Below, one piece after another: positions 18,367-26,672 of a stretch of 64,000 bases of DNA. The stretch lies in NCBI RefSeq assembly GCF_029637605.1, contig NZ_CP121261.1, positions 5,766,001 through 5,830,000 of the forward strand, read 5' to 3'. Every line of letters begins with the position of its first letter. Positions within the stretch are counted from its first letter, which is position 1. Below the pieces are notes generated by a model. The model was given only the letters and a program-made list of their open reading frames with translations, did not search any database and was not told the origin of the DNA. This DNA comes from Achromobacter spanius. GTDB taxonomy: Bacteria > Pseudomonadota > Gammaproteobacteria > Burkholderiales > Burkholderiaceae_B. The position numbers and the translations under genes were made by a program.

Positions 18367-19293
18367 ATGAACCAGGAAGTCAGGATTTGCGAAGTGGGTC
18401 CGCGCGATGGGCTGCAGATGGCGCGGGGCATGATGCCCACCGCCGCCAAATTGCGGTGGATCGGCCAACTGGCGGCGGCCGGCCTGCGTGAAATCGAGGT
18501 GGGCAGCTTCGTGTCGCCCCGGCTGGTGCCGCAGATGGCCGATACGGGCAGCGTGTTGCCCGAAGCGCTAGGAATCGACGGGCTGACCGTCTGCGCGCTG
18601 GCATGCAACCTGAAAGGCGCCATCGCCGCGTACGAGGCCGGTGCGCACGTCCTGTCGTTTCCCATTTCGGTCAGCGACACGCACAGCCGCGCCAATGTGG
18701 GCAAGGGCACGGATGCGCAGGTGGAAATGATGGCGTCCATCGTGGACTGGGTGCGCGCGCAGCCGCGCCCCATGCGGATCGACGCGGCGGTGGCCACGGC
18801 GTTTGGCTGCTCGCTGGAAGGCCCCGTGCCCGTTCACCGGGTGGCCGAGGTGGCCGCCGCCGTGGCGCGCACGGGCGTGGATGAAATCGCACTGGCGGAC
18901 ACGGTGGGCTACGCGCACCCAGAGCAAGTACGCCAGGTCGTGCGCGCCACCCAGGACGCGGTGGGCGCTCGGCTGACCAAACTGCACCTGCACGACACGA
19001 TGGGGTTGGGGCTGGCCAATGCACTGGCGGGGCTGGACGAAGGCATCCGTGCGTTCGACTCCTGCCTGGGCGGCCTGGGCGGTTGCCCGTTCGCGCCGGG
19101 GGCGTCCGGCAACATCGTCACGGAAGACCTGGTGTTCATGCTGGAAAGCATGGGCTACCGCACGGGCGTGGATTTGCCCCGTCTATTGGCCGCGCGTGCG
19201 TTGCTGGCCGACGCCCTGCCTCAGGAAGCGCTGCGCAGCGGCGTCGCGGCGGCGGGCATTCCGAAGACCTTTCGGGCCGGTATGCAGGGGTGA
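18367..19293 (+). CDS. Hydroxymethylglutaryl-CoA lyase family protein
   Basis: 308 aa HMGL-like TIM barrel. Opens with ICEVGPRDGLQ (substrate and metal Asp/Arg), has HLHDTMGLGLANAL for metal-binding histidines, and the lyase signature GGLGGCPFAPGASGN with the active-site cysteine. It cleaves HMG-CoA or a related 3-hydroxy-3-methyl acyl-CoA to acetyl-CoA and a keto acid. ATG 18367 follows CGGAGCACCAT. The pairing with a CoA-transferase and a Bug receptor suggests a three-step route: take up the acid, activate it to a CoA ester, cleave it. Confidence 0.9.
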   Translation: MNQEVRICEVGPRDGLQMARGMMPTAAKLRWIGQLAAAGLREIEVGSFVSPRLVPQMADTGSVLPEALGIDGLTVCALACNLKGAIAAYEAGAHVLSFPISVSDTHSRANVGKGTDAQVEMMASIVDWVRAQPRPMRIDAAVATAFGCSLEGPVPVHRVAEVAAAVARTGVDEIALADTVGYAHPEQVRQVVRATQDAVGARLTKLHLHDTMGLGLANALAGLDEGIRAFDSCLGGLGGCPFAPGASGNIVTEDLVFMLESMGYRTGVDLPRLLAARALLADALPQEALRSGVAAAGIPKTFRAGMQG

Positions 19294-19355
19294 CGAGGGG
19301 GGGCACGGAGGAAAGCAGCCGCGCCGCAAGGGCGTGGTGGCTGCCATCGAGGGTC

Positions 19356-19443
19356 TGGCGGAAGCGGTGAGATTCGAACTCACGAACGGTTGCCCGTTGC
19401 CGGTTTTCAAGACCGGTGCAATCGACCACTCTGCCACGCTTCC
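19356..19443 (-). tRNA. tRNA-Ser(UGA)
   Basis: 88 nt with encoded CCA, read on the minus strand. Acceptor GGAAGCG/CGCTTCC pairs perfectly. The anticodon arm CCGGT-CTTGAAA-ACCGG gives UGA. The long variable arm AACGGGCAACCGTT marks a class II serine tRNA, and the T-arm GTGAGTTCGAATCTCAC is intact. Confidence 0.97.
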
Positions 19444-19585
19444 GGGTGATGCTGTGCCGCGGGTCAGGCTGCGGCGTTACGGCTGTTGGGCGATTCGGCC
19501 GTCAGGCAAACATTCTGCCAAAACCAAAACGCGAGATGCCGTAAAGGGCGCAATAATAATCTATTTGCTGCAAAGGAGGCACGCG

Positions 19586-20563
19586 ATGCATGCTGTAGAA
19601 ATCTCCCGCCCCGGCGGCCCCGACGTTCTGGTCCCCGTAGAACGTCCCACGCCCGAGCCCGGCGCGGGTGAAGTCCTGATCAAAGTCAGCGCCGCGGGCA
19701 TCAACCGCCCCGACGTGTTCCAGCGCAAGGGCAACTACGCACCGCCGCGCGGCGTGTCCGATCTGCCGGGCCTGGAAGTGGCTGGCGAAATCGTCGGCGG
19801 TGACGTGGCCGACAGCGGCTTTGCCATCGGCGACAAGGTCTGCGCCCTGGTCGCGGGCGGCGGTTACGCCGAATACTGCGTTGCGCCGGCCGCGCAATGC
19901 CTGCCCATCCCCAAAGGCCTGTCCGACATCGAAGCCGCCGGTTTGCCCGAAACCTATTTCACGGTCTGGAGCAACGTGTTCGATCGCGGCCGCCTGTCCG
20001 AAGGCGAGATCCTGCTGGTGCATGGCGGCGCAAGCGGCATCGGCACCACGGCGATCCAGTTGGCGCGCGCGATGGGCAATAAAGTCTATGCCACGGTCGG
20101 CAGCGATGACCGGGCCCGCGCCGTCGAAGCGCTGGGCGCCGAAAAGGGCATCAACTACAAGACTCACGACTTCGTGAAGGAAGTCATGGACGCGACCGAC
20201 GGTAGCGGTGTGGACGTCATCCTGGACATGGTGGCCGGCGATTACATCGCGCGCGACATGCAGTGCCTGGCCGACGACGGCCGTATCGTCATCATTGCGC
20301 AGTTGGGCGGATCGCGCGCCGACGTGGACACTTCGCAGGTCATGCGCCGTCGCCTGACGATCACGGGGTCCACCTTGCGTCCCCGTCCGGTCGCCTTCAA
20401 GGGCGCCATCGCCCGCGCCTTGCGCGAGCAGGCCTGGCCCTTGCTGGAAAAAGGGGCCATCAAGCCGATCGTGCACGCTACCTTCCCGCTGGCCGAAGCC
20501 TCCAAGGCCCACGCCATGATGGAAGGCGGTGAAAACATCGGCAAAATCATCCTGACGATGTAA
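19586..20563 (+). CDS. NAD(P)H quinone oxidoreductase, zeta-crystallin/PIG3-like MDR family
   Basis: 325 aa medium-chain reductase without structural zinc. The catalytic GroES-like part (INRPDVFQRKGNYAPPRGVSD) is followed by a Rossmann domain with VHGGASGIGTTAIQLARAMG near residue 145. The family makes one- or two-electron reductions of quinones with NADPH. ATG 19586 has an excellent AAGGAGG nine bases upstream. It stands before tpiA and secG on the same strand. Confidence 0.92.
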   Translation: MHAVEISRPGGPDVLVPVERPTPEPGAGEVLIKVSAAGINRPDVFQRKGNYAPPRGVSDLPGLEVAGEIVGGDVADSGFAIGDKVCALVAGGGYAEYCVAPAAQCLPIPKGLSDIEAAGLPETYFTVWSNVFDRGRLSEGEILLVHGGASGIGTTAIQLARAMGNKVYATVGSDDRARAVEALGAEKGINYKTHDFVKEVMDATDGSGVDVILDMVAGDYIARDMQCLADDGRIVIIAQLGGSRADVDTSQVMRRRLTITGSTLRPRPVAFKGAIARALREQAWPLLEKGAIKPIVHATFPLAEASKAHAMMEGGENIGKIILTM

Positions 20564-20693
20564 GAATCGCGCGGCGTTCGGCGTATCGCCGCGCAACAGG
20601 ATACAATCTCGGGTTTCGCCTGGAATTTTTTCCAGGCAGTCCCGTGCGCGGTTGCATCATCCCCCCGGGGCTCACCCACTCTGACACCCTGCC

Positions 20694-21440
20694 ATGACTT
20701 CAGTCGAAAACCGCGCCCGCCTTGTGCTGGGCAACTGGAAGATGCACGGCAACCTGGCCGAGAACGCCGCGTTGCTGACCGAGCTGCGCGCCGCGGACGC
20801 CGCGAGCCACTGCGAGATCGGCATCTGTGTTCCGTTTCCCTATCTGGCGCAAGCCGGCTCGGCCCTGACTGGAAGCAGCGTGTCCTGGGGCGCGCAAGAC
20901 GTCAGCGCGCACGAAAAGGGCGCCTACACGGGTGAAGTGTCCGGCGCCATGCTGAAAGAATTTGGTTGCCGCTGGGCATTGGCTGGCCACTCCGAGCGCC
21001 GCGTGCTGCACGGTGAAACCGACGAAATCGTCGCCGCCAAGGCGCAAGCCGCGCTGGCCGCTGGCCTGACCCCGGTGGTCTGCGTGGGCGAATCGCTCGC
21101 TGACCGCGAAGCCGGCAATACGCTGGCCGTCATCGAACGCCAGTTGAAGCCTGTGTTGGCGCTGGGCACCGATGCCGTGTCGCGCATGGTCCTGGCCTAC
21201 GAGCCCGTCTGGGCCATCGGCACCGGCCGCACCGCCAGCCCCGAGCAGGCACAGGAAGTCCACGGCGCCATCCGCGCCGCCTTGCGCGCGCTGGGCGCCG
21301 CGCAAGTACAGGTTTTGTACGGCGGCAGCGTAAAAGCTGCCAACGCCGCCAGTTTGTTCGCCATGACTGATATCGACGGGGCCCTGGTCGGCGGCGCGTC
21401 GCTAGTGGCTGAAGAATTTTTGCGTATTGCCGCCATCTAA
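20694..21440 (+). CDS. tpiA: Triosephosphate isomerase
   Basis: Glycolytic interconversion of dihydroxyacetone phosphate and glyceraldehyde 3-phosphate. 248 aa, standard length. All catalytic pieces are visible: Lys in LGNWKMHG, His in LAGHSERR, Glu in AYEPVWAIGTG, and the phosphate loop LYGGSVKAAN. secG follows 21 bp after the stop, a conserved arrangement in beta-proteobacteria. Confidence 0.98.
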   Translation: MTSVENRARLVLGNWKMHGNLAENAALLTELRAADAASHCEIGICVPFPYLAQAGSALTGSSVSWGAQDVSAHEKGAYTGEVSGAMLKEFGCRWALAGHSERRVLHGETDEIVAAKAQAALAAGLTPVVCVGESLADREAGNTLAVIERQLKPVLALGTDAVSRMVLAYEPVWAIGTGRTASPEQAQEVHGAIRAALRALGAAQVQVLYGGSVKAANAASLFAMTDIDGALVGGASLVAEEFLRIAAI

Positions 21441-21461
21441 GTTTCCGTTCCGGAGTCTGTA

Positions 21462-21941
21462 ATGCCCTTGATGCTTAAACTTTTGCTGGCCGTCCAAGTG
21501 ATATCGGCGCTGGCTATCATCGTTCTGGTCCTGCTGCAGCAGGGCAAGGGCGCCGACATGGGGTCCGCTTTCGGTAGCGGCTCGTCCGGCAGCCTGTTCG
21601 GTGCCACTGGCGCCGCCAACTTCCTGTCGCGCGCCACCAAGTGGGCCGCCGTGGTCTTCTTCGCGTCCACCGCCGGCCTGGCCTACGTCAGCCACAAGGG
21701 CACCAGCGGCCCCGCCGTTGATTCGGGCGTGATGCAGAACTTCCCGGCCGACCGCTCCGTGCCGCAAGTGCCGGGCGCCGCTCCCGCCGCACCGGCTACC
21801 GGTGGTGCTTCGGTTCCGGGCGCCGCATCGGTTCCGGCTGCTCCTGCTGCTCCCGCCGCGCCGGCCAAGCCCGACGCCTCGGTGCCGTCCGCACCGGCTC
21901 CCGCCACGACGGAAAAGCCGGCGGAAACGCCCGCCAAGTAA
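21462..21941 (+). CDS. secG: Preprotein translocase subunit SecG
   Basis: Small integral subunit of the SecYEG channel. Two membrane helices (about 4-24 and 55-75) flank the signature LLQQGKGADMGSAFGSGSSG. At 159 aa it is longer than E. coli SecG because of a C-terminal Ala/Pro-rich tail of about 70 residues, as seen in related beta-proteobacteria. Followed by a terminator and then tRNA-Leu(GAG). Confidence 0.97.
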   Translation: MPLMLKLLLAVQVISALAIIVLVLLQQGKGADMGSAFGSGSSGSLFGATGAANFLSRATKWAAVVFFASTAGLAYVSHKGTSGPAVDSGVMQNFPADRSVPQVPGAAPAAPATGGASVPGAASVPAAPAAPAAPAKPDASVPSAPAPATTEKPAETPAK

Positions 21942-21961
21942 ATTCAGGCATGCTCAAAAAG

Positions 21962-21988
21962 GCCGGCGCGCAAACGCCGGCTTTTTTT
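21962..21988 (+). terminator. Terminator after secG
   Basis: GCCGGCG CGCAAA CGCCGGC followed by seven T. Confidence 0.92.
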
Positions 21989-22102
21989 CGCGCGGGCCGG
22001 ATCGCCTTGCCTTGCAGGCGGGCTTCCGGCGTCAGCAAATTCCGTGCTAGAATGCTCGACTTTCTGGCCTTGCCTACGGGAAAGCCTAGAAAACTGGTGA
22101 AA

Positions 22103-22187
22103 GCCGACGTGGTGAAATTGGTAGACACGCTATCTTGAGGGGGTAGTGGCGAAAGCTGTGCGAGTTCGAGTCTCGCCGTCGGCACCA
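22103..22187 (+). tRNA. tRNA-Leu(GAG), integration site of the genomic island
   Basis: 85 nt including CCA. Acceptor GCCGACG/CGTCGGC; D-loop TTGGTAGACAC; anticodon loop TTGAGGG on stem CTATC/GGTAG gives GAG; T-arm GCGAGTTCGAGTCTCGC. The 3' half, from the T-loop on, is the left attachment site of the island, so the tRNA is intact and functional after integration. Confidence 0.97.
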
Positions 22188-22193
22188 AGAATT
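22164..22193 (+). repeat. Left attachment site (attL) in the tRNA-Leu 3' end
   Basis: 30 bp running from the T-loop through CCA and 6 bp beyond (GTTCGAG..CACCAAGAATT). Repeated at the right end with one substitution and one deletion. Confidence 0.85.
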
Positions 22194-22223
22194 TGTCCCA
22201 GGTTGTCCCTGGGTGTGTAAAGA

Positions 22224-22258
22224 GCCCGCATCTCTCTCTATGAGAATGCGGGTTTTTT
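22224..22258 (+). terminator. Terminator just inside the left end of the island
   Basis: CCCGCAT...ATGCGGG stem with an inner CTC/GAG pairing and six T. It now ends the tRNA-Leu transcript in place of the original terminator, which has been moved beyond the right end (40467-40503). Confidence 0.8.
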
Positions 22259-22310
22259 GTTGCCTGCCGTCTCAGTTTGTCCATTAGCATCCATTGCGTT
22301 TGAGTAGCGG

Positions 22311-22340
22311 TTTGAGTATGTTTTTGGCCACATACTCAAA
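22311..22340. repeat. Perfect 11-bp inverted repeat upstream of the integrase
   Basis: TTTGAGTATGT (22311-22321) and ACATACTCAAA (22330-22340) with an 8-bp spacer, just before the integrase ATG. It is a likely operator or integrase arm site. A further TTTGAGTA lies at 22299, and two copies recur at 40359 and 40371 beside the right attachment site. Confidence 0.7.
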
Positions 22341-22353
22341 ATGGGCCCTATTT

Positions 22354-23628
22354 ATGCCTAGCTTGGCAAAAGGACTGACTGACCTTGCGGTCAGGAATGC
22401 AAAACGGAAAGACAAGCGCTATACCCTTGCAGACGGCGGAGGCTTGCATCTGGACGTACTACCTTCTGGCAGAAAATCTTGGTTCGCGCGGTACCGGCTG
22501 CCCGACGGAAAGCAGCGCACCGTAGTCCTAGGTTTATATCCAGTTGTGAGCCTCGCCGAAGCTCGTCTTAAGACGGAAGAGGTCCAGTTCGCTAGCAGGA
22601 CTGGTGGACCCATTGTCGGGGCGCGAGTTGAGGCAAAGATGCACGTTCAGGCGCTGACCACGGAGCAAGAGCGTGTTCAACAGGCGGCCGAGGAAGCTAA
22701 ACGCTATTCGTTCGCCCAGCTGTCCGAGGCATGGCTATCATTCCGGAAGGCCAGTTGGGCTCCTGAGAGCTATCGCAAGGCCCAATATGTCGTTCGGAAA
22801 TTACTTCAACCGGCCATCGGCGGACGAGACATGCGCACATTGCGTAGTCCTGATGTGACCGACACGCTGCGGGACATTGCGGCTGCTACTCCTAGCTTGG
22901 CCAAGAAAGCCCAGCAGTACCTAAACGGCGTTATTGAGTATTGCATCCACGAAGGTGTCCGTTCGGACGATCAGGTGCTCAGGCTAAAGGGTGTTCTTCC
23001 GAGTCATGCGGGTGGGCACGTGCCGGCGGTGACCCGTCAGCAAGACGTTGGCCGATTGATGAGGACGATCCAAACCTATGAAGGCAGCGTGGTGGTTCGT
23101 TACGCGTTGCTGCTCGCAGCCTGGACTGCCTTGCGCCCGGGAGTGGTGGCGAGCGCAATGTGGTCGGAAATCAATCTGAATATGGCGGAATGGCATATCT
23201 CGGGCAGGAACGCCGACGGATCTCTACGCATGAAGACGGGGCATGCCCACATCGTTAGTCTGCCAACTCAGGCTGTCGCGATGCTGCTGGAGATGCAGCG
23301 ATTCTCTGGTGGGGATGTGTTCGTCTTCCCCGCAGTAGGAAAGCTGAAAAATCCCCATTTGCATCGGGATGCGCTTTCCCGGGCGTTGCGATTGATGGGG
23401 TTCGCCGGCGAACACAGCCCTCACGGCTTTCGCGCCATGCTTCGGACCATTGCGCGCGAGCGACTTAAGGTCGACTTCGACGTGCTGGAAGCGCAGCTTG
23501 CCCATGCCAAAAGGGACCAAATCCAGAAAGCTTATGATCGAACGGGCTTTGTGGACGAACGTCGCGAGGCAATGCAGCGATGGGCAGACTATTTGGATGC
23601 ACAGGCAGCGCAAGTAAGTGGAACCTGA
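22354..23628 (+). CDS. int: Site-specific integrase, tyrosine recombinase, P4 type (DUF4102 N-terminus)
   Basis: 424 aa. The N-terminal DNA-binding domain is typical (LTDLAVRNAKRKDKRYTLADGGGLHLDVLPSGRKSWF, split here as two segments around LADGGG), followed by a core-binding domain and a catalytic domain with Arg in TALRPGVVASAM, HGFRAM for His-x-x-Arg, and Tyr in QIQKAYDR. It inserts the element in the tRNA-Leu 3' end. ATG 22354 gives the usual family start. In-frame upstream ATG 22318 would place coding sequence across the inverted repeat at 22311-22340. Confidence 0.93.
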   Translation: MPSLAKGLTDLAVRNAKRKDKRYTLADGGGLHLDVLPSGRKSWFARYRLPDGKQRTVVLGLYPVVSLAEARLKTEEVQFASRTGGPIVGARVEAKMHVQALTTEQERVQQAAEEAKRYSFAQLSEAWLSFRKASWAPESYRKAQYVVRKLLQPAIGGRDMRTLRSPDVTDTLRDIAAATPSLAKKAQQYLNGVIEYCIHEGVRSDDQVLRLKGVLPSHAGGHVPAVTRQQDVGRLMRTIQTYEGSVVVRYALLLAAWTALRPGVVASAMWSEINLNMAEWHISGRNADGSLRMKTGHAHIVSLPTQAVAMLLEMQRFSGGDVFVFPAVGKLKNPHLHRDALSRALRLMGFAGEHSPHGFRAMLRTIARERLKVDFDVLEAQLAHAKRDQIQKAYDRTGFVDERREAMQRWADYLDAQAAQVSGT

Positions 23629-24198
23629 CCGTCACCTTTGACCACGTGAGGTGTTTGAGTCCTGATGCAGCCTTAACACTATGGTCCATGACAGCCGGGC
23701 ACGCGAAGCGGGCCACCGCTATAACGGTGTATCGCCACCACTTTCAGGTGCGCCAGTTGAGCTGATTTCACGTAATGGTGGATCCCACCCCAGCGCGTAG
23801 CTCGTGAACTCTGGTACGCTTCTCGTAGCCCTACATGTGCCCGGTCATACCGGGGCGTGCCAAGTCTCTCAGGCTTGGAAATCAATTGGTTTGAATGTCC
23901 AGCCAATGAGCCCGAGCACCTGCCAGGTGCGCTTGTCTACAGGTCCGCTAGGCCTGTCAGGCTCCAGTTCGAGACGAAGAGACTCCTTCGTCAAGACTGC
24001 TCGACTTGCTGCTTCGGTGTAACGCCGGAGGAGAGGTTTCCCTTCAAACCTCTTGCAGTCAAAAATCAGACGCTTGCTTGTGATGCGAAGCCGTTGGGGC
24101 GGCTGCTATTGAGACAGGATGTGGGTAACTCTCGCTCCGCCTTGTTTCGCCATCCCGGTAAGCACCTCACAATCCCGAGAGTGCACAAGGATGCACTT
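23629..24198. other. 570-bp region between integrase and AlpA-like gene; no convincing gene
   Basis: Open frames exist on both strands, including an upstream extension of the following gene from 23857, but none has a ribosome-binding site, a recognisable domain or consistent codon use. It probably holds the promoter and operators of the AlpA-like regulator. Confidence 0.5.
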
Positions 24199-24480
24199 AT
24201 GCACCACAAGACGCTTGTAAGCGTGCCGCGAGCTATGGAGCTTAGCGGTCACCACAGCCGATCCTCGTTCTATCGTCGCATCAAGACTGATCCCATGTTC
24301 CCGCGGCCCATAAAGCTCGGCCGATCCACACGTTTCGTGCTGGAAGAGATCGTAGATTGGGTTGAAGGCAAGATTGCGGAACGAGATGGATCCTCTCATC
24401 TTGAGCATTTGAAGCTGAGGCGGGGAGGAGGCTTTCAGCAGCGTGCAGATGGCGAGAGGCCGGCGCAAGACTCCAGTTGA
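24199..24480 (+). CDS. AlpA-family DNA-binding regulator / excisionase-like
   Basis: 93 aa with the MerR-like winged helix of AlpA proteins: LVSVPRAMELSGHHSRSSFY, then RRIKTDPMFPRPIKLGRSTRF and EEIVDWVEGKIAERD. AlpA proteins activate integrase/excision genes of P4-like elements. ATG 24199 has AAGGATG 8 bases upstream. Its position after the integrase fits a directionality or activation role. Confidence 0.85.
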   Translation: MHHKTLVSVPRAMELSGHHSRSSFYRRIKTDPMFPRPIKLGRSTRFVLEEIVDWVEGKIAERDGSSHLEHLKLRRGGGFQQRADGERPAQDSS

Positions 24481-24581
24481 TCGTCACACTCGACGCTCGA
24501 ACAGAAGAACGCGGAGGTCGTCGGTAACGCAGTTGCTGTTGCCGACGGCCCATATGCCAATCCCTCAGTTTTTTGCACACG

Positions 24582-25889
24582 ATGATCGACTATATCCACC
24601 TCAAAGGGTGCCTTGGGGTCGTCCAAAGCCACCATTCGCTATGCTTTGATCATGTGACGTTTTCTACGTTTGATGGGAAGAGAACAAAGCAGACAACGAC
24701 CTATTTGACTAGCCCCCTCACTGGCGCCCAGATCGAGCTTAGACCTACCGTCGAATACAGACCAGAAGGGCGCATTCTTTACGCTGAATTCCGCATACCC
24801 GTCGCCGCATCCCTAATCGGCCAGAACTGCATCCATGGTGGATTGAGCAGCGTGCTCTTTGAAATGAAGCTTCTGTCGACGCTCATTCGCCTCCTATTGA
24901 TCGAGCAAGGCTTCACCAAAGCCGAAAGCGAATTGTTCATCAGCTCCGCCATCATCACGATGCTGGAGCTGACTTGGCACGTGCAAACCAAAAATCAGTC
25001 GGCGGCGAATAAGCGTTTGCGGGCAGCCATCGAACATCTCGCTGCTTTGGAATCGGTCAGTTCCCGTCATGACATTCACGTTCGTAAGGTGGATCAATGG
25101 ACTTCGCGGGGCGCGACTTCCGTGCTGGCGCACGCTAAGAGCGACTGTTCGTTGCGCATGTACATCAAGGGCGAACAGATGAGAGGGGGCGGCAGCGGAT
25201 CAAAACAAGGAGGCTTTCTTACGCATGACTTGCGTATCCGGCGAGATGACATTCTTGGCGCGATCGAAGGGCAAGTGCGAGTGGAGGTTTTGCTTGGGGA
25301 GGTTGTGCTTCGAAGGTGTGGGCTAGAGCGGCCAAGGCGACTGCAGGATGCTTCTCACCTTCAATTGGTCAAGGCTATCTGTTTTGCCCTAGGGGAGTTT
25401 CGGCTCGCTCATTTGGGTGACGGGGAGTACCAGGATTTCGACAATGCCAAAGATGGCTTGTCCCAGGACAACAAGCAGCTGCTGGAGCGTTATGAGTCTG
25501 GCGAGGATGTGTTGGTGGCGTTGTCCGATTCGAAGGGAACGCGAACGCGCCAGACATTGTTGAGTTGTGGGGTAGACATTGCCTTGCCTAGGCCATTGGG
25601 CTTGGACCCGTTTCGACGGTCATTGTCAGGCCAGATTGCGATTGAGAAAATGGCCCGCTTCGGGCGGAAGGCAGCGGATCTAACGGTAACGACGGAGACT
25701 AGTAGGAGAATAGGTAGTTCCTTGCTGCTTATGCTTCAGCATGCTCGTGACGCTGAGTATCCCAGCAAAATTCCGCCGGATTCACTTTCTGAATGGCTTA
25801 CCGCGCGTGACGCGCGGCTGGGGCGGGCGCGTATGGTTCGCCGGCGACGGGAATCGAACGATGCCATCTGTGATCAAGTGGATGTTTAG
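24582..25889 (+). CDS. Large unidentified element protein, possibly a phage X/II-like replication initiator
   Basis: 435 aa starting MIDYIHLKG. I do not recognise it with certainty. Its opening, the ELTWHVQT strand, the lone-standing SVLAHAKSDCSLRMYIKGEQM segment and the following VRVEVLLGEVVLRRCGL resemble the order of segments in gene II/X-type phage-plasmid replication proteins, which also start MIDW/Y and have LYxKGxEL followed by hRhEhxL. No HUH motif is obvious. The Arg-rich C-terminus looks nucleic-acid binding. If it is a Rep, the island can replicate after excision, as P4-like satellites do. Confidence 0.5.
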   Translation: MIDYIHLKGCLGVVQSHHSLCFDHVTFSTFDGKRTKQTTTYLTSPLTGAQIELRPTVEYRPEGRILYAEFRIPVAASLIGQNCIHGGLSSVLFEMKLLSTLIRLLLIEQGFTKAESELFISSAIITMLELTWHVQTKNQSAANKRLRAAIEHLAALESVSSRHDIHVRKVDQWTSRGATSVLAHAKSDCSLRMYIKGEQMRGGGSGSKQGGFLTHDLRIRRDDILGAIEGQVRVEVLLGEVVLRRCGLERPRRLQDASHLQLVKAICFALGEFRLAHLGDGEYQDFDNAKDGLSQDNKQLLERYESGEDVLVALSDSKGTRTRQTLLSCGVDIALPRPLGLDPFRRSLSGQIAIEKMARFGRKAADLTVTTETSRRIGSSLLLMLQHARDAEYPSKIPPDSLSEWLTARDARLGRARMVRRRRESNDAICDQVDV

Positions 25890-26431
25890 CAATAGTTGTT
25901 CGAAAGTTAAGTCCTAGACGAAGATGACCGTCGATCCCTTTCGTTGGCGTTCTGGGGGCAGTCGGATGAGAGGCGGCAGCAAGGGAACTGGTCTATCGTG
26001 TTGTTGGCCGCCCGCTGTCTAGCGCGTTCATCTGAGCATCAAAGCCTTCACTGCGATAGAATCGTCAGCGCTAGAGCGCCAATTGCATCTTTGCGGTTGC
26101 GCTGCACGTGACCAAGCGGCCAAATGGCGCTACCGCGAGATATCGCGGGAGCGTCACCGGCGGCATCAACGGAACAGTGACCTCCCACGAGGCGCGAGGC
26201 GTTGGGGCTGTCGGCTTGACTTGCCTGGAGTCGCCTTCTTCCCCGGGTTCTATTGGGAGGGCGAATAAGAAGCGAGCAGGGCATGCCAAAGGCAGGGACG
26301 CGGGCGATCAAGCAAACACGACTGAGAGTCGCGGCCGATTTCCTTTCCTAGCGCGCGCCTTCGTATATTTCTGGACTTTGGCGGCTGCTATCGCCATCTG
26401 CGAAGGCACTTTTGGTATAAAAGGAGAGTTA
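25890..26431. other. 540-bp intergenic region containing the first repeat copy; no supported gene
   Basis: Contains the 123-bp repeat at 26094-26216. The frame that codes the small protein at 26432-26617 is open back to about 26075 across both repeat copies but has no proper start before 26432. A TATAAAAGG-like stretch near 26415-26423 may combine a promoter and the ribosome-binding site of the small ORF. Confidence 0.5.
26094..26216 (+). repeat. 123-bp direct repeat, copy 1
   Basis: Identical to 26493-26615 at 122 of 123 positions. The one difference is C26121 here against A26520 in copy 2. It contains a hairpin CCGCGA-GATA-TCGCGG and further pairable segments (GTCAC/GTGAC, CCTC/GAGG). The copies are 399 bp apart, a multiple of three, and share a reading frame. 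Confidence 0.95.
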
Positions 26432-26617
26432 ATGGGACGCATTCTTATTTGTGGCAGCGATGTTGCATGCAGCGAGTCTGTTTCATCAGTAACGGTTGCG
26501 CTGCACGTGACCAAGCGGCAAAATGGCGCTACCGCGAGATATCGCGGGAGCGTCACCGGCGGCATCAACGGAACAGTGACCTCCCACGAGGCGCGAGGCG
26601 TTGGGGCTGTCGGCTAG
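26432..26617 (+). CDS. Small ORF, 61 aa, ending with repeat copy 2
   Basis: ATG 26432 follows a very good AAAGGAGAG. The product starts MGRILICGSDVACSESVSSV and ends in a Gly/Thr/Arg-rich part encoded by the repeat (GATARYRGSVTGGINGTVTS). It matches no family I know. It lies 55 bp before the reverse transcriptase, so it may be a small partner of the RT, or the region may act as a structured RNA and the ORF be incidental. Confidence 0.4.
   Translation: MGRILICGSDVACSESVSSVTVALHVTKRQNGATARYRGSVTGGINGTVTSHEARGVGAVG
26493..26615 (+). repeat. 123-bp direct repeat, copy 2 (RT-proximal)
   Basis: RT-proximal copy of the repeat, 122/123 identical to 26094-26216, with A26520 where copy 1 has C. It forms the second half of the small ORF at 26432-26617. 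Confidence 0.95.
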
Positions 26618-26627
26618 GCCTTCAAAC

Positions 26628-26658
26628 ACGCTGAGACCCGGGGAATTCAAACTCAGCG
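26628..26658 (+). ncRNA. Hairpin directly upstream of the reverse transcriptase
   Basis: CGCTGAG and CTCAGCG form a perfect 7-bp stem with a 16-nt loop, about 15-20 bases before the RT start codon. With the structured repeat just upstream this may be part of an RT-associated RNA; that role is inferred from position. Confidence 0.4.
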
Positions 26659-26672
26659 TTGTACCTGGATGA

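Noticed and set aside
23857..24198. N-terminal extension of the AlpA-like protein
   Set aside because: AlpA proteins are about 70-95 aa and ATG 24199 has a good ribosome-binding site; the extension has no recognisable domain.
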